From assembly GCA_964446485.1 (NCBI GenBank), contig CAYUOU010000045.1, positions 1-33,213 of the forward strand: a stretch of DNA of 33,213 nucleotides, given 5' to 3'. Under the pieces are notes generated by a model that searched no databases, had not been told where the DNA came from, and saw nothing but the letters and a program-made list of their open reading frames with translations. The translations under genes were made by a program, and so were the position numbers. The number at the start of each line of letters is the position of its first letter. Positions within the stretch are counted from its first letter, which is position 1. This document shows, in pieces, positions 31,620 through 33,213 of this stretch. Source of the stretch: JBDRRP01 sp964446485. Its GTDB lineage: Bacteria; Desulfobacterota; Desulfobacteria; Desulfobacterales; JBDRRP01.

Positions 31620-33020
31620 ATGAACGACAAAATACATGAAATCTGGAATGTCCGGTTCGTGAACCGGATCATCGAGTCCATGGCCGACGGGGTGTTCACC
31701 ATGGATGCCACCGGGCGCATTGCCTCCTGGAATCTGTCCATGGAGCGGATCAGCGGGTATTCGGCCAAGGAAGCCCTGGGAAATACCTGTCAGATGCTGC
31801 AGTGCAGCCGCTGTTTTGGGAAAAACTGCCCGGCAAGCATCGAAAAGTGTCGGATTATCGAGAAGGGGCAATCGGAGGCCAAGGAATGCCAGTTGCGGCA
31901 CAAGGACGGGCATGATGTTCCCGTGATTAAAAATGCCAGCGTCGTGAAAGACGATGACGGCAAGGTTATCGGCATCGTGGAGACGGTTACGGACATGACC
32001 GAGTTGCACCGGGTGCGAAAACAGGCGGAAGACGCCGCGCTGCGATTGGGTGAGATTCACCGCCTGGACAACATTATCGGTAAGAGCCGGGCCATGCAGC
32101 AGGTGTTCAGTGCCATCCGATCGGCCGCTGCCAGCGAGGCGACCATTCTCGTTCAGGGCGACAGCGGCACCGGTAAAGAACTCGTCGCCGGTGCCATCCA
32201 TTTTAACAGCGATCGGCGCGAAGGCCCGCTGGTTACGGTAAATTGCAGCGCGCTTTCCGAAAACCTGCTGGAAAGCGAGCTGTTCGGGCACGTCAAGGGG
32301 TCGTTTACCGGCGCCGGTCGGGACCGTATGGGACGCTTCGAAGAAGCTTCCGGCGGCACGATTTTTTTGGACGAGATCGGTGAATTGAGCCCGTTTATCC
32401 AGGTGAAACTCCTGCGGGTGCTACAGGAAAGAGAGATCGAGCGCGTTGGGGATTCGCGAAAACGCAACATCGACATCCGCATCATCACGGCAACGCATAA
32501 AGACCTTTACGCCCAAGTGCGGGAAGGGCTCTTTAGAGAGGATTTGTACTATCGGCTGAAAGTCTTTCCCATCCATCTGCCTATGCTGAGAGACCGAAAG
32601 GAAGACATTCCGCTACTCGCGGACCATTTTATTAGCAGCATGAACCAGAAAACAGGCAAAAAGATTAAGGGTCTCTCTTCGGGGGCAATGCGCATTTTCA
32701 TGGATCACTCTTGGCCCGGTAACGTGCGGGAGTTGGAAAACGCCATAGAGCACGCGTTTGTGTTGTGCAACCGAAAGGAGATCGACACCGACGATCTGCC
32801 CGTTGAGATCCGACAACCGGACACGGCGGGGATTTGCACCGAGGCACCGCTGGGCGCCATTCCGCGGCGTAAGAAACTCACCAAGTCAGCGCTACTCGAT
32901 TTGCTCGCGGCGTGCGATTGGAACAAGGCGGAGGTGGGGCGCCGGATGGGTCTGAGCCGAACAGCAATATGGAAGTACATGAAAAAGTGGGACATCCCCC
33001 TGCAGCGCGATCAGGGATAA
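31620..33020 (+). CDS. Second sigma-54-dependent activator: Cys-rich PAS, AAA+, Fis-type HTH
   Basis: The 466-residue protein has an N-terminal PAS domain (about 12-130) with cysteines at 57, 62, 65, 70, 77 and 90. The AAA+ domain follows, with Walker A GDSGTGKE, a GSFTGA loop, TIFLDEIGELSP and HSWPGNVRELENAIEHAF. The C-terminal Fis-like HTH reads DWNKAEVGRRMGLSRTAIWKYMKKW. Domain order and Cys layout match the activator at 21257-22645, so the two are paralogues. The start at ATG 31620 has only a weak ribosome-binding site. The nearby GGTAACG arrays and sigma-54 promoters make it the best candidate regulator of the divergent small gene and the symporter gene. Confidence 0.9.
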   Translation: MNDKIHEIWNVRFVNRIIESMADGVFTMDATGRIASWNLSMERISGYSAKEALGNTCQMLQCSRCFGKNCPASIEKCRIIEKGQSEAKECQLRHKDGHDVPVIKNASVVKDDDGKVIGIVETVTDMTELHRVRKQAEDAALRLGEIHRLDNIIGKSRAMQQVFSAIRSAAASEATILVQGDSGTGKELVAGAIHFNSDRREGPLVTVNCSALSENLLESELFGHVKGSFTGAGRDRMGRFEEASGGTIFLDEIGELSPFIQVKLLRVLQEREIERVGDSRKRNIDIRIITATHKDLYAQVREGLFREDLYYRLKVFPIHLPMLRDRKEDIPLLADHFISSMNQKTGKKIKGLSSGAMRIFMDHSWPGNVRELENAIEHAFVLCNRKEIDTDDLPVEIRQPDTAGICTEAPLGAIPRRKKLTKSALLDLLAACDWNKAEVGRRMGLSRTAIWKYMKKWDIPLQRDQG

Positions 33021-33064
33021 GCAAGGGCTGTTTCAATTGATCTTATTCGTGCAATATGCAACAA

Positions 33065-33085
33065 TGCCATCGTCTTAGTATGGCA
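33065..33085. repeat. Operator-like inverted repeat before the third PAS gene
   Basis: TGCCAT (33065-33070) and ATGGCA (33080-33085) flank a 9-bp spacer, 38 bp before ATG 33123. It is a possible operator. No T run follows, so it is not a terminator of the preceding gene. Confidence 0.35.
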
Positions 33086-33122
33086 TAATGCATGAATATA
33101 AACTTAACACATAGAGATTACA

Positions 33123-33213
33123 ATGAAAATTAGCGGCCACCACCCTGTGCAGGACGTGATTCTGGACTCCATCAACGAAGGGGTTTTCACGGTGGACAAG
33201 GAATGGCGGGTAT
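33123..33213 (+). CDS. N-terminus of a third PAS-domain regulator (cut by window end)
   Basis: ATG 33123 opens a frame running to the window edge, with 30 codons visible. The residues VQDVILDSINEGVFTVDKEWRV match the start of the PAS domain in the upstream activator (FVNRIIESMADGVFTMDATGRI). It is probably another sigma-54 activator of the same group, in tandem with the one at 31620. The domains beyond PAS are not visible. Confidence 0.65.
   Translation, partial: MKISGHHPVQDVILDSINEGVFTVDKEWRV

Overview
The window reads as chromosomal DNA of a sulfate-reducing-type deltaproteobacterium (Desulfobacterota, Desulfobacterales-like). This is inferred from a multiheme cytochrome c/NrfD/Fe-S respiratory module, several sigma-54 enhancer-binding regulators, a TRAP transporter and acyl-CoA ligases, and moderately high GC. 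No rRNA, tRNA, CRISPR array or intact transposase was seen.

Left arm (1-10120, + strand). After the tail of an unidentified membrane protein come four genes that overlap by 7, 8 and 4 nt: a DUF6361 protein, a phospholipase-D-like nuclease with two HxK motifs, a 1076-residue SNF2-like helicase, and an unrecognised 461-residue protein. The layout is that of an anti-phage or genome-defence cassette, but I cannot match it to a named system. Downstream are a gene broken by an in-frame TAA and a SEC-C zinc-motif protein. The products of both end in the beta-clamp-binding pentapeptide QLSLF.

Centre-left (10120-14975). A DeaD/CsdA-type RNA helicase is preceded by two intrinsic-terminator hairpins. 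It is followed by a decaying block: a TRAP solute-binding gene without its 5' part, a TRAP large permease with an apparent in-frame internal deletion, a PaaK-type CoA ligase without its N-terminus, and a short antisense scrap of a sigma-54 activator.

Centre (14975-21139). A double-Cache/HAMP/PAS/HisKA_3 kinase overlaps its NarL-type response regulator. Next come a polytopic permease and an acyl-CoA synthetase, probably for uptake and activation of an organic acid.

Centre-right (21257-27396). A PAS/AAA+/Fis sigma-54 activator is divergent from an operon with a good -24/-12 promoter and two palindromic upstream sites about 100 bp away. The operon encodes a TusA-like protein lacking the catalytic cysteine, a Tat-exported HybA-like ferredoxin, a HybB/NrfD-like quinone protein, and a very large multiheme cytochrome c. 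The cytochrome frame is split by one UGA where I believe the octaheme tetrathionate reductase family has a conserved Cys. A SECIS-like hairpin follows at the right distance, so I read it as one 693-residue selenoprotein (c3-like domain plus OTR-like domain, 13 CXXCH). This is the most notable item in the window.

Right arm (27400-33213). A 560-bp non-coding stretch holds several hairpins. A minus-strand cluster follows: a small protein, a truncated universal stress protein, a Na+ symporter/UspA fusion, OsmC, and another small protein. Two of its transcription units have sigma-54 promoters, each with a helically phased array of GGTAACG repeats upstream. The second array also lies just before a second PAS/sigma-54 activator (31620), suggesting an autoregulated local regulon. 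A third PAS-type gene starts at the right edge. The two complete activators share an unusual six-cysteine cluster in their PAS domains, so both may sense redox, metal or sulfur state.
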